Both the position numbers and the translations under genes were made by a program. 64,000 nucleotides of DNA from Roseibium sp. Sym1 (GTDB lineage Bacteria; Pseudomonadota; Alphaproteobacteria; Rhizobiales; Stappiaceae), in contig NZ_CP114786.1 in NCBI RefSeq assembly GCF_027359675.1, forward strand, positions 2,516,501-2,580,500, in the 5' to 3' direction. Below the pieces are notes generated by a model. That model saw nothing but the letters and a program-made list of their open reading frames with translations, was not told where the DNA came from and ran no database searches. Position 1 is the first letter of the stretch, and the number at the start of each line of letters is the position of its first letter. Below, piece after piece: positions 42,737-50,643 of this stretch.

Positions 42737-43399
42737 ATGCGGATTTTTGTGTTTGCCCTTCTTCTGATCCTCGGACCGGCTGCTGCCGGAGCCCAGCCGG
42801 TGCCGGATCTCGGTCCGGAAACCACGCCGCCGTCTGCGGAGGATTTCCATTCGTTGCCCGAAGACCTGCCCGAGGAGGGCGGTCAGGTGGCCGTCGAGGA
42901 AAGCGACCCGGACGAGGAGAAATCCCGTCTGGAGGAACTCTTTGCCGGCCTGGCCGAGGCGGACACCCCCCAGGAGGCCGAGCGCATCGCCCGGGACATC
43001 CAGCTCATGTGGATGGACTCCGGCAGCGCCACCGTCGATGTCCTGATGTCGCGGGCAGGCAAGGCCATCCAGCTGGAAGACCACGCGCTTGCGCTTGATC
43101 TGCTCGATGTCGTCGTGATCCTGAAGCCGTCCTATGCGGAAGGCTGGAACCGGCGGGCGACCGTGCACTACATGCGCGAGGACTTCGGCAAATCCCTCGT
43201 GGACATCGAACGGACGCTGGCCCTGGAGCCGCGGCACTGGGGCGCCCTGTCGGGCCTTGCGATCATTCAGCGCCGCCTGGGTTTCGAAGACGATGCCCTG
43301 AAGTCGTTCAAGCGCGCGCTGGAGGTCAACCCGGGTCTCGAAAACGCCGCCGAGGCGATCGAGAGCCTGGAAAAGGACGCCGAGGGTGAACCGACCTGA
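42737..43399 (+). CDS. Secreted TPR-repeat protein
   Basis: 220 aa with a signal peptide (MRIFVFALLLILGPAAAGAQP) and an acidic Pro/Glu-rich stretch (about 25-65). Three TPR-like helical pairs follow, e.g. LDLLDVVVILKPSYAEGWNRRATVHYMREDFGKSLVDIERTLALEPRHWGALSGLAIIQRRLGFEDDALKSFKRALEVNPGLENA. It is probably a periplasmic protein-protein interaction adaptor. Function unknown. Confidence 0.85.
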   Translation: MRIFVFALLLILGPAAAGAQPVPDLGPETTPPSAEDFHSLPEDLPEEGGQVAVEESDPDEEKSRLEELFAGLAEADTPQEAERIARDIQLMWMDSGSATVDVLMSRAGKAIQLEDHALALDLLDVVVILKPSYAEGWNRRATVHYMREDFGKSLVDIERTLALEPRHWGALSGLAIIQRRLGFEDDALKSFKRALEVNPGLENAAEAIESLEKDAEGEPT

Positions 43400-43446
43400 C
43401 CGGGGCAACGTACCGATAGGGTTCGCGAAGCTGCACCGGTACTCCC

Positions 43447-44472
43447 ATGATGTTTCTAGTTCGCACGGTCATGTATTTCTTCTTGTTGATCCTCTTCCTG
43501 CTGTCGCTGTCCGCGATTTACACCGCGTGGCGTGTCCAGCAAATCTCCGAGCGTTTCGAACCCGATGGCAGCATTGCGGAGATAGACGGCGTCGACCTGC
43601 ATTATCATTTCACGCCCGGGCGCGATCCTGATCCGGAGCGCCCCGTTCTGGTGTTCCTGCATGGCGCGAGCGGAAATTCCTATGACACCAGACTGGCATT
43701 CGAGGGAGCCTTCTCCGGCCGGTACCCATTGCTGTTCATCGATCGGCCGGGGCTGGGTTTTTCGGAGCGCAGTTTCGCGAGGGACAGCTCCCTGGAAGGA
43801 CAGGCCAGGCTGGTCGGCGGGCTGCTGAAGCACCTGGAAATCGAGCGGGCCATTGTCGTCGGCCACAGCTACGGCGCCGCCGTGACAGCCGTTTTGGGGT
43901 TGATCGAGCCGGACAGGGTCGCGGGTCTCGCCTTCATCGCGCCTGTCAGCCATCCCTGGCCGGGAGGGGTTGACCTTTATTACAGGATCGCGGCTCTTCC
44001 CGTTGTCGGGCCACTGTTCACGCGCACGGTGACCTTGCCGCTGGCCGAGCGGCTGGCGCCGGCCGCGATACTGCGTGTCTTCGCCCCAGGAGAGGCACCC
44101 GAAGGCTATGCGGAAGCCATCAACCTGCCGCTCCTGTTCCGGCCGCGATCCTTCAGGGCGAATTCCGCGGACATCGCGTTTCTCAAGGAAGACGTGACCC
44201 GTCATTCGGCCAGCTATCATGAACTTGATCAACCCGCGGTGATCATCACCGGTACCGATGACACCGTGGTCTGGCCGTCGATCCACAGTGAGGGTTTGCT
44301 GAGGGACTTGCCGAATGCGGAACTCGTCGTCCTGAGCAATGGGGGACACATGCCGCATCACACCCATAAATCCGACGTTGTCGAGGCTCTGGAGAAACTG
44401 GTCGATCGGATCGAGAGCACCTCTCGGAAGGAGGGCGATCGCGGCAAGGTCGCGTCGAAAATCGCTTCCTGA
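43447..44472 (+). CDS. Alpha/beta-hydrolase with an N-terminal membrane segment
   Basis: 341 aa. An N-terminal hydrophobic helix (FLVRTVMYFFLLILFLLSLSAIYTAW) could anchor it to the inner membrane. The hydrolase domain shows VLVFLHGASGNSYDTR (oxyanion strand), LLFIDRPGLGFSER, nucleophile elbow VVGHSYGAAVTAVLG (Ser in GHSYG), Asp in IITGTDDTVVWPS and His in LSNGGHMPHHTH. The substrate cannot be told from sequence. It ends just before a bidirectional terminator shared with pyk. Confidence 0.87.
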   Translation: MMFLVRTVMYFFLLILFLLSLSAIYTAWRVQQISERFEPDGSIAEIDGVDLHYHFTPGRDPDPERPVLVFLHGASGNSYDTRLAFEGAFSGRYPLLFIDRPGLGFSERSFARDSSLEGQARLVGGLLKHLEIERAIVVGHSYGAAVTAVLGLIEPDRVAGLAFIAPVSHPWPGGVDLYYRIAALPVVGPLFTRTVTLPLAERLAPAAILRVFAPGEAPEGYAEAINLPLLFRPRSFRANSADIAFLKEDVTRHSASYHELDQPAVIITGTDDTVVWPSIHSEGLLRDLPNAELVVLSNGGHMPHHTHKSDVVEALEKLVDRIESTSRKEGDRGKVASKIAS

Positions 44473-44473
44473 A

Positions 44474-44500
44474 AAAAAGGCGGCTCAAGGCCGCCTTTTT
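44474..44500. terminator. Bidirectional rho-independent terminator
   Basis: AAAGGCGGC-TCAAG-GCCGCCTTT with A-run before and T-run after (44474-44500), between the hydrolase (plus) and pyk (minus). Each strand sees a stem followed by T residues. Confidence 0.88.
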
Positions 44501-44552
44501 CAAACTGCGTGCTTGCATGCAATGCAAGTCCGGCATTCAACCGATTAGATCG

Positions 44553-45989
44553 TCAAATGCCGCCCTGGCCGTCATTGCCGACAAAGGCAATCCGAAGCAT
44601 GTTTGTGGAACCGGGTGTGCCGAAGGGCACGCCGGCCGTGACGATGATCCGCTGACCGGGCTTGGCGATCCCCTCGGAGCAGGAGATGCGGCAGGCGCGG
44701 TCGATCATGTCTTCCTCGTTGGCGGCATCCTCACTGACAACGCAGTGCAGGCCCCAGCCGAGGGCCAGGCGGCGCGCGGTTGCCAGAACGGGAGACAGCA
44801 CGATCACCGGTGAGGCCGGCCGTTCGCGCGAGGCCCTGAGGCCCGTGGCGCCGGATGTCGTGTAACAGACGACGGCCGCAAGGTTGAGCGTTTCGGCGAT
44901 CTGGCGCGCCGCGGCGGAAATCGCATCGGCACCGGTGGCTTCCGGCTCCGTTCGCTGTGCGTAGATGATGTTGCGGTAGTTGCTGTCCTGTTCCACCTGC
45001 TGGGCAATCTTGTCCATGGTGGCGACAGCTTCGAGCGGAAACTCGCCGGCAGCGGACTCGGCCGACAGCATCACGGCGTCGGCGCCTTCGAACACCGCCG
45101 TTGCAACATCGGAAACCTCGGCACGGGTCGGGACCGGCGCGGAAATCATCGATTCCAGCATCTGGGTCGCGATCACGACCGGCTTGCCGGCGCGGCGGCA
45201 GGCGCGGGTGATGCGCTTCTGCAGGCCCGGGACCTGTTCCAGTGGCAGCTCCACACCCAGATCGCCGCGGGCGACCATGATGGCGTCGGACAATTCGATG
45301 ATCTCGTCCAGCCGGCCAATGGCCTGCGGCTTCTCGATCTTGGCAAGGACACCGGCGCGGCCGCGCGTGATCTTGCGCACTTCGGCAATGTCGTCGGGGC
45401 GCTGCACGAAGGACAGGGCGACCCAGTCGACATTCTGGTCCAGTGCCGCGATCAGGTCCTTGTGGTCCTTCTCGGTCATGGCGCTGGTCTTGATTTCGGA
45501 ATCGGGAACGCTGACGCCCTTGCGGTCCGAAAGCTTGCCGCCGACAATCACTTCGGTGACGGCCTTGGTCGCGCTGGCCTCGGTCACCTTCAGCTGGATC
45601 TTGCCGTCATCGAGCAGCAGCCTGTGGCCGGGCTCGAGAGCCTGAAGAATTTCGGGATGTGGGAGGTGAACACGTTTGACGGTGCCGCCCGAGGTGTCCG
45701 CGTCCAGCGTGAAGGTCTCGCCTGTTTCCAGCATTACCGGTCCGTCGGCAAAGGTCCCAACACGCAGTTTCGGTCCTTGCAGATCCGCCAGAATGCCGAT
45801 CGGCCGCCCCAGTTTCTCCTCAACAGAACGGATGCGTTCGACGAGCATCTTCAGACGATCATGGTCAGTATGGCTCATGTTGATGCGGAACACATCCGCA
45901 CCGGAGCAATACAGCTTTTCGATGATGTCTTGTTCTGAGGAGGAGGGTCCGAGAGTTGCCAGTATCTTGACTCGTCGGTTACGCCTCAT
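44553..45989 (-). CDS. pyk: Pyruvate kinase
   Basis: 478 aa. Landmarks: MRRNRRVKILATLGPSSSEQDIIEKLYCSGADVFRINMSHTDHD, ADLQGPKLRVGTF, KDHKDLIAALDQNVDWVALSFVQRPDDI, IEKPQAI, IMVARGDLGVELPLEQVPGLQKRITRACRRAGKPVVIATQMLESMISAPVPTRAEVSDVATAVFEGADAVMLSAESAAGEFPLEAV. PEP + ADP to pyruvate + ATP. The ATG overlaps the stop of the DUF1036 gene by four bases (ATGA), so the two are translationally coupled. Confidence 0.96.
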   Translation of the reverse strand: MRRNRRVKILATLGPSSSEQDIIEKLYCSGADVFRINMSHTDHDRLKMLVERIRSVEEKLGRPIGILADLQGPKLRVGTFADGPVMLETGETFTLDADTSGGTVKRVHLPHPEILQALEPGHRLLLDDGKIQLKVTEASATKAVTEVIVGGKLSDRKGVSVPDSEIKTSAMTEKDHKDLIAALDQNVDWVALSFVQRPDDIAEVRKITRGRAGVLAKIEKPQAIGRLDEIIELSDAIMVARGDLGVELPLEQVPGLQKRITRACRRAGKPVVIATQMLESMISAPVPTRAEVSDVATAVFEGADAVMLSAESAAGEFPLEAVATMDKIAQQVEQDSNYRNIIYAQRTEPEATGADAISAAARQIAETLNLAAVVCYTTSGATGLRASRERPASPVIVLSPVLATARRLALGWGLHCVVSEDAANEEDMIDRACRISCSEGIAKPGQRIIVTAGVPFGTPGSTNMLRIAFVGNDGQGGI

Positions 45990-46429
45990 CGCCCACCTGT
46001 CCCTTGTTGCACGGGTTCGGTCAGCTGGACCGTCCAGCTGCTCTGTTCGCCCGTGTCGATTTCAAAGAAGCCTGTCCGCTCAAATCCGCGTGCCACGCAG
46101 TCTTCAATTCCGCGAATGGTGAATTCCTTTTCCCGGGTGCACATGAAGGCCCGGCCACCCCATTCGCCGAATTGGTCATAGTCGACCGCGTAGATGTAAT
46201 AGTATCGCGATACGAGCGCACCCGGCACCAGGGTCTCGCAGGAATTTGAAGCAAGGTTCCACCAGCCTTCCGTGACCCAGTCGGTCTTGTCCTTGTAACC
46301 GATGGCTACCCCAACCTGGCTGTCCGTCTTGTTGCACAGACGCAGATCGGCCCTGGCTTCGTCACTGAAGGCGGAAAGAAGCAGCACGCTGAGGATACTG
46401 GCAAAGACAGCTTTCATGGGCGCGTTCAT
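45986..46429 (-). CDS. DUF1036 secreted protein
   Basis: 147 aa from MNAPMKAVFASILSV, with a Sec signal peptide ending DEARADL. The mature domain (LRLCNKTDSQVGVAIGYKDKTDWVTEGWWNLASNSCETLVPGALVSRYYYIYAVDYDQFGEWGGRAFMCTREKEFTIRGIEDCVARGFERTGFFEIDTGE) is DUF1036, with four Cys that could form two disulfides. Function unknown. It is upstream of and overlaps pyk, an order repeated in related genomes in my recollection. The longer frame to 46573 would destroy the signal peptide. Confidence 0.88.
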   Translation of the reverse strand: MNAPMKAVFASILSVLLLSAFSDEARADLRLCNKTDSQVGVAIGYKDKTDWVTEGWWNLASNSCETLVPGALVSRYYYIYAVDYDQFGEWGGRAFMCTREKEFTIRGIEDCVARGFERTGFFEIDTGEQSSWTVQLTEPVQQGTGGR

Positions 46430-46881
46430 GCGTGCCCGAGACCTGCCCTGGTACCGTTCCCCAACCTTAAACATATGCAGTCGTTCACTTTGCTGCTTCA
46501 CAGACAATTGCTTTTTGCGTGGACAAGAGGAACTTGTCAACGTCGTTAACAGGATCCGGAAGCTTTCGCCCAACCTTGTTTTCCTGACCGTCCGATCTTC
46601 GTTGCCCCAAATGGACGGACCTCTCCCCTATGTGGTTAGAAATGGGGCGGTAACATGACCGACCCGCTTCTGAATCATTTTCGCTGTCAATAAAGCATAT
46701 ACAGCGTTGCGGCCCCCTTGGCAAAACTGCTTGGGGTCACCGGAATCGTTTTTGATTAGAATTGGACATCTGCCCCGGCTGCGGCCGCCTGAGACGATTT
46801 GGGTCTTGGTTCCCATCCCGGTTTGACGTAAACCTGACGGCCTGCAAACCGGGAGCCGCACGAATTTCCACGAAGCGAGAA
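46430..46881. promoter_or_regulatory. Divergent intergenic region between DUF1036-pyk and the hutG-like gene
   Basis: About 450 bp with no supportable gene. It must contain the pyk operon promoter (minus) and the hutG-like promoter (plus). Parts are AT-rich (46470-46550, 46670-46770). No riboswitch or operator pattern was recognised. Confidence 0.45.
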
Positions 46882-47691
46882 ATGAGACAAACTGCAGCCG
46901 ATACCGGCGTGGCCTTTCAGCCAACGGAATTCATAAGCGGAGACACCGAGTCCGGCCTTTTGCTCCTGTGCGACCACGCCTGCAACACCGTGCCACCCGG
47001 CTATGGTGACCTGGGCGTTCCGGCGGAGCAGTTCGAACGCCATATCGGCTACGATATCGGCGCCCGCGCGGTGACACTGGAGCTCGCCCGGCGGCTGAAC
47101 GCACCCGCTTGCCTGACAACCTTTTCCCGCCTGCTGATTGATCCCAACCGGGGCGAGGACGACCCGACGCTGATCATGCGCCTGTCCGACGGCGCAGTGG
47201 TGCCCGGCAACGCCGGTGTCGATGCGGGCGAGCGTGCGTCAAGGATCGACGCGTTTCACAAGCCCTATCACGATCTGATCGACCGGACGCTTGACGTCAT
47301 GATCGCGAAAGCGCCGCCGCCCGTGATCATATCGATCCACAGTTTCACGCCGGTCTGGCGGGGCGTGCCGCGGCCGTGGCACGTAACGGTGCTGTGGGAC
47401 AGCGATCCGCGCGCGGTCCGGCCGATGCTGGACGGATTGAGAGCGCAGGAGGACCTGGTCGTGGGTGACAACGAACCCTATGACGGGGCTCTCAAAAACG
47501 ACACAATGTACCGGCACGCCACGCGGCGCGGTCTGGCGCAAGCCTTGCTGGAGTTGCGGCAGGATCTGATCGCGGATGAGCGGGGCGCCCTGGAATGGGC
47601 CGACCGCCTGGAGCCGACATTGAGAAACATCGTCAGCAATCTGGACTGCCGGCGCGTTCAGCATTTCAAATCGCGCAGCGACGCGGACTGA
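46882..47691 (+). CDS. Second N-formylglutamate amidohydrolase-like protein
   Basis: 269 aa from MRQTAADTGV. PF05013 motifs: LLLLCDHACNTVPPGYGDLGVPAEQFERHIGYDIGARAVTLELARRL, CLTTFSRLLIDPNRGEDDPTLIMRLSDG, IISIHSFTPVWRGVPRPWHVTVLWDSD and MYRHATRRGLAQALLELRQDLIADE. The pattern is of the shorter HutG-like subfamily, different from the product at 40562. The exact substrate is unknown. It is followed 40 bp downstream by the DUF1244 gene. Confidence 0.87.
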   Translation: MRQTAADTGVAFQPTEFISGDTESGLLLLCDHACNTVPPGYGDLGVPAEQFERHIGYDIGARAVTLELARRLNAPACLTTFSRLLIDPNRGEDDPTLIMRLSDGAVVPGNAGVDAGERASRIDAFHKPYHDLIDRTLDVMIAKAPPPVIISIHSFTPVWRGVPRPWHVTVLWDSDPRAVRPMLDGLRAQEDLVVGDNEPYDGALKNDTMYRHATRRGLAQALLELRQDLIADERGALEWADRLEPTLRNIVSNLDCRRVQHFKSRSDAD

Positions 47692-47731
47692 CCGTCACTG
47701 GGCGGTCTTCAAGACAAAGGAGGTCCAGGCC

Positions 47732-48028
47732 ATGGACGATCAGACCAAACTGGAACTGGAAGCGGCCGTTTATCGGCGTCTCGTGGCGCATCTGCGGGAC
47801 CGCACGGACGTTCAGAACATCGACATGATGAACCTGGCCGGTTTCTGCCGGAACTGCCTGTCCAACTGGTACCAGGACGCGGCCGAGACGAAAGGCCTGG
47901 ATCTTGGCAAGGCGGAAGCCCGCGAAATCGTCTACGGCATGCCCTATGACGACTGGAAAACCAAGTATCAGACAGAGGCCACCTCGGACCAGAAGGCGGC
48001 GTTCGAGAAAAACAAGCCGCAGCATTGA
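47732..48028 (+). CDS. DUF1244 protein
   Basis: 98 aa. The family core MMNLAGFCRNCLSNWYQDAAE is clear, with a short Cys pair (FCRNC), followed by IVYGMPYDDWKTKYQTEAT. It is a compact helical protein conserved in alpha- and gammaproteobacteria, function unknown. AAGGAGG lies upstream of the ATG. No signal peptide. Confidence 0.9.
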   Translation: MDDQTKLELEAAVYRRLVAHLRDRTDVQNIDMMNLAGFCRNCLSNWYQDAAETKGLDLGKAEAREIVYGMPYDDWKTKYQTEATSDQKAAFEKNKPQH

Positions 48029-48178
48029 CGCAAAAGGCCGCCGGGCAGGTCTGGCCGCTTGACGGTTCGGGTCGAGTCTGGCACGGCACGATCACGCATT
48101 GAATTCCATTAAGCGTCCTCCACTCGCGGGAGCGCGCAATCCGACAGTAAAGAAGAAACAGCAAGGAGCCTTGAAAAC

Positions 48179-48445
48179 ATGTCCGATCCGGGTGGAGTGG
48201 CAGCCGATCAGCTGCGGGCATTTGTCGAACGCATCGAGCGTCTGGAAGAGGAAAAGAAGGTGATTTCCGACGACATCAAGGATGTCTACGCGGAAGCCAA
48301 GGGCAATGGCTACGATGTGAAGATCCTGCGCAAGGTCGTCAGCTTGCGCAAGAAGCAGCCGCATGAGCGTGAAGAGGAAGAAGCCGTTCTGGACCTTTAC
48401 CTGCATGCCCTGGGCATGGCCGGACCGGCGATGCCGGAAAGCTGA
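48179..48445 (+). CDS. gapR: GapR nucleoid-associated protein (DUF2312)
   Basis: 88 aa: [73 protein letters not shown]. This is DUF2312, now GapR, which in Caulobacter forms a tetramer clamping overtwisted DNA ahead of replication forks and RNA polymerase. The Lys-rich region and the helical pairing are intact. AAGGAG precedes the ATG. A terminator follows. Confidence 0.94.
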   Translation: MSDPGGVAADQLRAFVERIERLEEEKKVISDDIKDVYAEAKGNGYDVKILRKVVSLRKKQPHEREEEEAVLDLYLHALGMAGPAMPES

Positions 48446-48469
48446 GCCAGTCCAGCGTTCAAATGCAAA

Positions 48470-48498
48470 AGAGCGGCCGTTGGGCCGCTCTTTTTTTG
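48470..48498 (+). terminator. Rho-independent terminator of gapR
   Basis: AGAGCGGCC-GTTG-GGCCGCTCT stem followed by seven T residues, directly after the gapR stop codon. Confidence 0.9.
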
Positions 48499-48516
48499 TG
48501 TTCTGTCTGGATGCCG

Positions 48517-50292
48517 TTACCTGGCAAAGCGCACGGGAAGCACCACCACGGCCGGTCCGCCGTCGAAGCGGTCCGTCCGCAGGCCGCTATACGGCGTGCT
48601 GTCGAAACTTGCCGAGACAAAGCGGTTGCCGGGTGTCATGACATTCGCCAGGGAGCGCTGGTTCGGATGACTGAGCCAGGCAAAGGCCTGATGACGTGTT
48701 GTGCCGGTTCCCGAAAGAAGCGCCGGTGCGGACTTGTCGGGCAGGCTGGCGAAACCGGCAAGCGGATCGACGATTTGATCGCGCGGTATCCGGCCCGAGA
48801 CGGTGGGACGTTTCGTCCGGTCTGCCTGACCATTCGGATTGCCGGGCCGGGTTGCCGAAGCGCGTTGCTGCGTACTGATGGACGGGCGCAGGGACCGGTT
48901 CAGGCCTGTCGGTGCCGTATTTGCCGAAGCATAGGCAAGAGTGGTTTCCGGACGCGGCGCGGGCGCCGGTGACGGCACGGGCGTGCCCGTTGCCGCGGCA
49001 ATGGCAGCGACCGGATCATCAGCCGGTGCATCCGGCGGCACCGGGACGGACTGTCCGAGTGTCGCGGCGGCCGCCCTTGCGGCTTCGCTCAGGCCGGTGG
49101 CCGGCTTCTGCGCCGGGGCACGCGCCACCTGGAAGCGGGTGTCGATTTCCTGGTTCGGCAACGCCGGCTGGCCCGATTCAAGGGCAACGCGCTGCGCGTC
49201 AAGCGTGTTGGCGGCGGGCGCGGCCACGCCCACGGGGGCCGGCGGTGCCGACTGCGGTTTCAGGACGGGCGCAGCGCTGGCCACGGCAAACGGCTGGGAT
49301 GCGGGTGCTTCCGGCTCGGTTTCCAGTATCTTGCGGCCGGGCACGGGCGGGTTGTCGACGACCGGCGAGACCCGGGCCGTCAGGTTCGCGGGCGGGGTGT
49401 TGCCCACGGCTCCGGGCCTCTTGGACTCGTTGTCGTTGCGGTTGCCGCCGCCGAACAGGCTTGCAAACAGGTTGCCGCCGCCAGAGGGTCTGGTTTCGTC
49501 GGAGGCGTTCACCGGAATCGTCTTGCCGGGCTTCGTGAGACTTTGATCACGGGTGCTGGGCGCAGAAGACCGGTTGTTCGAGGCGACAATGGTCGGCCGC
49601 GAGGTACGGGACGTGCCGGCCTTGCTTTGAGCCAGGGCGACCTTGTAACCGCTCATCGGCTTGCCGTCGGACGGAATGTGCAGCGTCTTGCCGTCGGGAA
49701 ACACCTTGGCCAGCTGGGACCTGCTCATGCGCGGCCAGTGGCGCACGCGCCCGGTGTCCATATGCACGAAAGGCGATCCGGAACGCGGATAGTAGCCGAC
49801 GCCGCCGACTTCCTTGCGCAGGCCGGTGGCCCGGAGCTTCGCAAGATTGACGCCCGGGATATAGAAATCCATGGCCTTGCCGAGCGTGTGCTGGCTGTTC
49901 TTGGCGACACCACGGGAGCGCTTGCGCAGCATGTTGTTGGTGGCGGGAGAGCGGTAGCTGGACACGACGTAGATGTGCTCACGCGCGCCGACCTTCTGGT
50001 AGACTTCCCAGACAAGGTCCAGCAACTCGGGATCCATCTTGATGATTTCGTTACGCCGCCAGTCGCGCAGGAAGCGGTTGGCTTCGCGCAGACCTTCGGG
50101 AAGATAGCGCCCGTTCTTCTTGAAGGTGACGGACACACGTTCCTTTGTATGGGTGTTGTACAGTTTGAGTGTGCGTGTTTCGGCCTGCGCAGCAGCCGCA
50201 AGGCAGACAGACGCAATTGCAAGCGTGCCAATCGTTGCCGCCGCACGCTTCAGCCATCCGACGGCGTCGAAATCAACTAACCGATTACGCAA
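48517..50292 (-). CDS. DUF882/YcbK-like M15-type peptidase-like protein with a long Pro/Ala-rich tail
   Basis: 591 aa. A hydrophobic signal segment (AAATIGTLAIASVCLAAAAQA). The N-terminal domain (about 38-200) is the peptidase M15-like DUF882: VVSSYRSPATNNMLRKRSRGVAKNSQHTLGKAMDFYIPGVNLAKLR and VGYYPRSGSPFVHMDTGRVRHWPRM, with His/Asp/His zinc-ligand candidates in SQHTLGKAMD and VHMD. The remaining 390 residues are low-complexity, Pro/Ala/Ser-rich with many Arg. Such domains cleave or bind cell-wall peptides. The start is TTG at 50292, with only weak Shine-Dalgarno support. Confidence 0.82.
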   Translation of the reverse strand: MRNRLVDFDAVGWLKRAAATIGTLAIASVCLAAAAQAETRTLKLYNTHTKERVSVTFKKNGRYLPEGLREANRFLRDWRRNEIIKMDPELLDLVWEVYQKVGAREHIYVVSSYRSPATNNMLRKRSRGVAKNSQHTLGKAMDFYIPGVNLAKLRATGLRKEVGGVGYYPRSGSPFVHMDTGRVRHWPRMSRSQLAKVFPDGKTLHIPSDGKPMSGYKVALAQSKAGTSRTSRPTIVASNNRSSAPSTRDQSLTKPGKTIPVNASDETRPSGGGNLFASLFGGGNRNDNESKRPGAVGNTPPANLTARVSPVVDNPPVPGRKILETEPEAPASQPFAVASAAPVLKPQSAPPAPVGVAAPAANTLDAQRVALESGQPALPNQEIDTRFQVARAPAQKPATGLSEAARAAAATLGQSVPVPPDAPADDPVAAIAAATGTPVPSPAPAPRPETTLAYASANTAPTGLNRSLRPSISTQQRASATRPGNPNGQADRTKRPTVSGRIPRDQIVDPLAGFASLPDKSAPALLSGTGTTRHQAFAWLSHPNQRSLANVMTPGNRFVSASFDSTPYSGLRTDRFDGGPAVVVLPVRFAR

Positions 50293-50643
50293 TCTCTATC
50301 TCGCCGTTTTCGAGGGCTTTCACCCATCCCGTGCTCCCCAGCAGGAAGCACACTTTATCCGCTGCAAGTTAAGAAGTTTTTACCCTAAATTCGCTTGCCT
50401 GATAATCGTGGCAGAAATGCAACGCCGCAAGCTCCTCTTGGCAAATTTCTCCATTGGTGCTGGATAATCGCAGAATGCGTCAAAAAATCGTCCGATTCCA
50501 GCCCGGTCGCCATGATCTGCCTCAATAGGCGGCAAAACGCCCGGATGGGGCCACAATCCGGGCTGAACAGCCGGTTTTCAGGGGAGATCGATATCGCGCG
50601 CTGCCCGGATCAGATCCGGGAATCGTGTCGGGCCCTGGAACCT
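50293..50643. other. Intergenic region between the DUF882 and NtrC-type genes
   Basis: 351 bp on the 3' side of the sigma-54 regulator (minus) and upstream of DUF882. It contains two GC hairpins, GCCCGGAT...ATCCGGGC (50539-50563) and CCCGGAT-CAG-ATCCGGG (50604-50620). The first is followed on the minus strand by GTTTTG and may end the regulator transcript. The part from 50293 to 50470 is AT-rich and should hold the DUF882 promoter. Confidence 0.45.

Noticed and set aside
50539..50620. Possible CRISPR-like or repeat unit from two GCCCGGAT hairpins.
   Set aside because: Only two short stems with unrelated spacing and no repeat-spacer pattern; more likely terminator-type or chance structures in GC-rich DNA.
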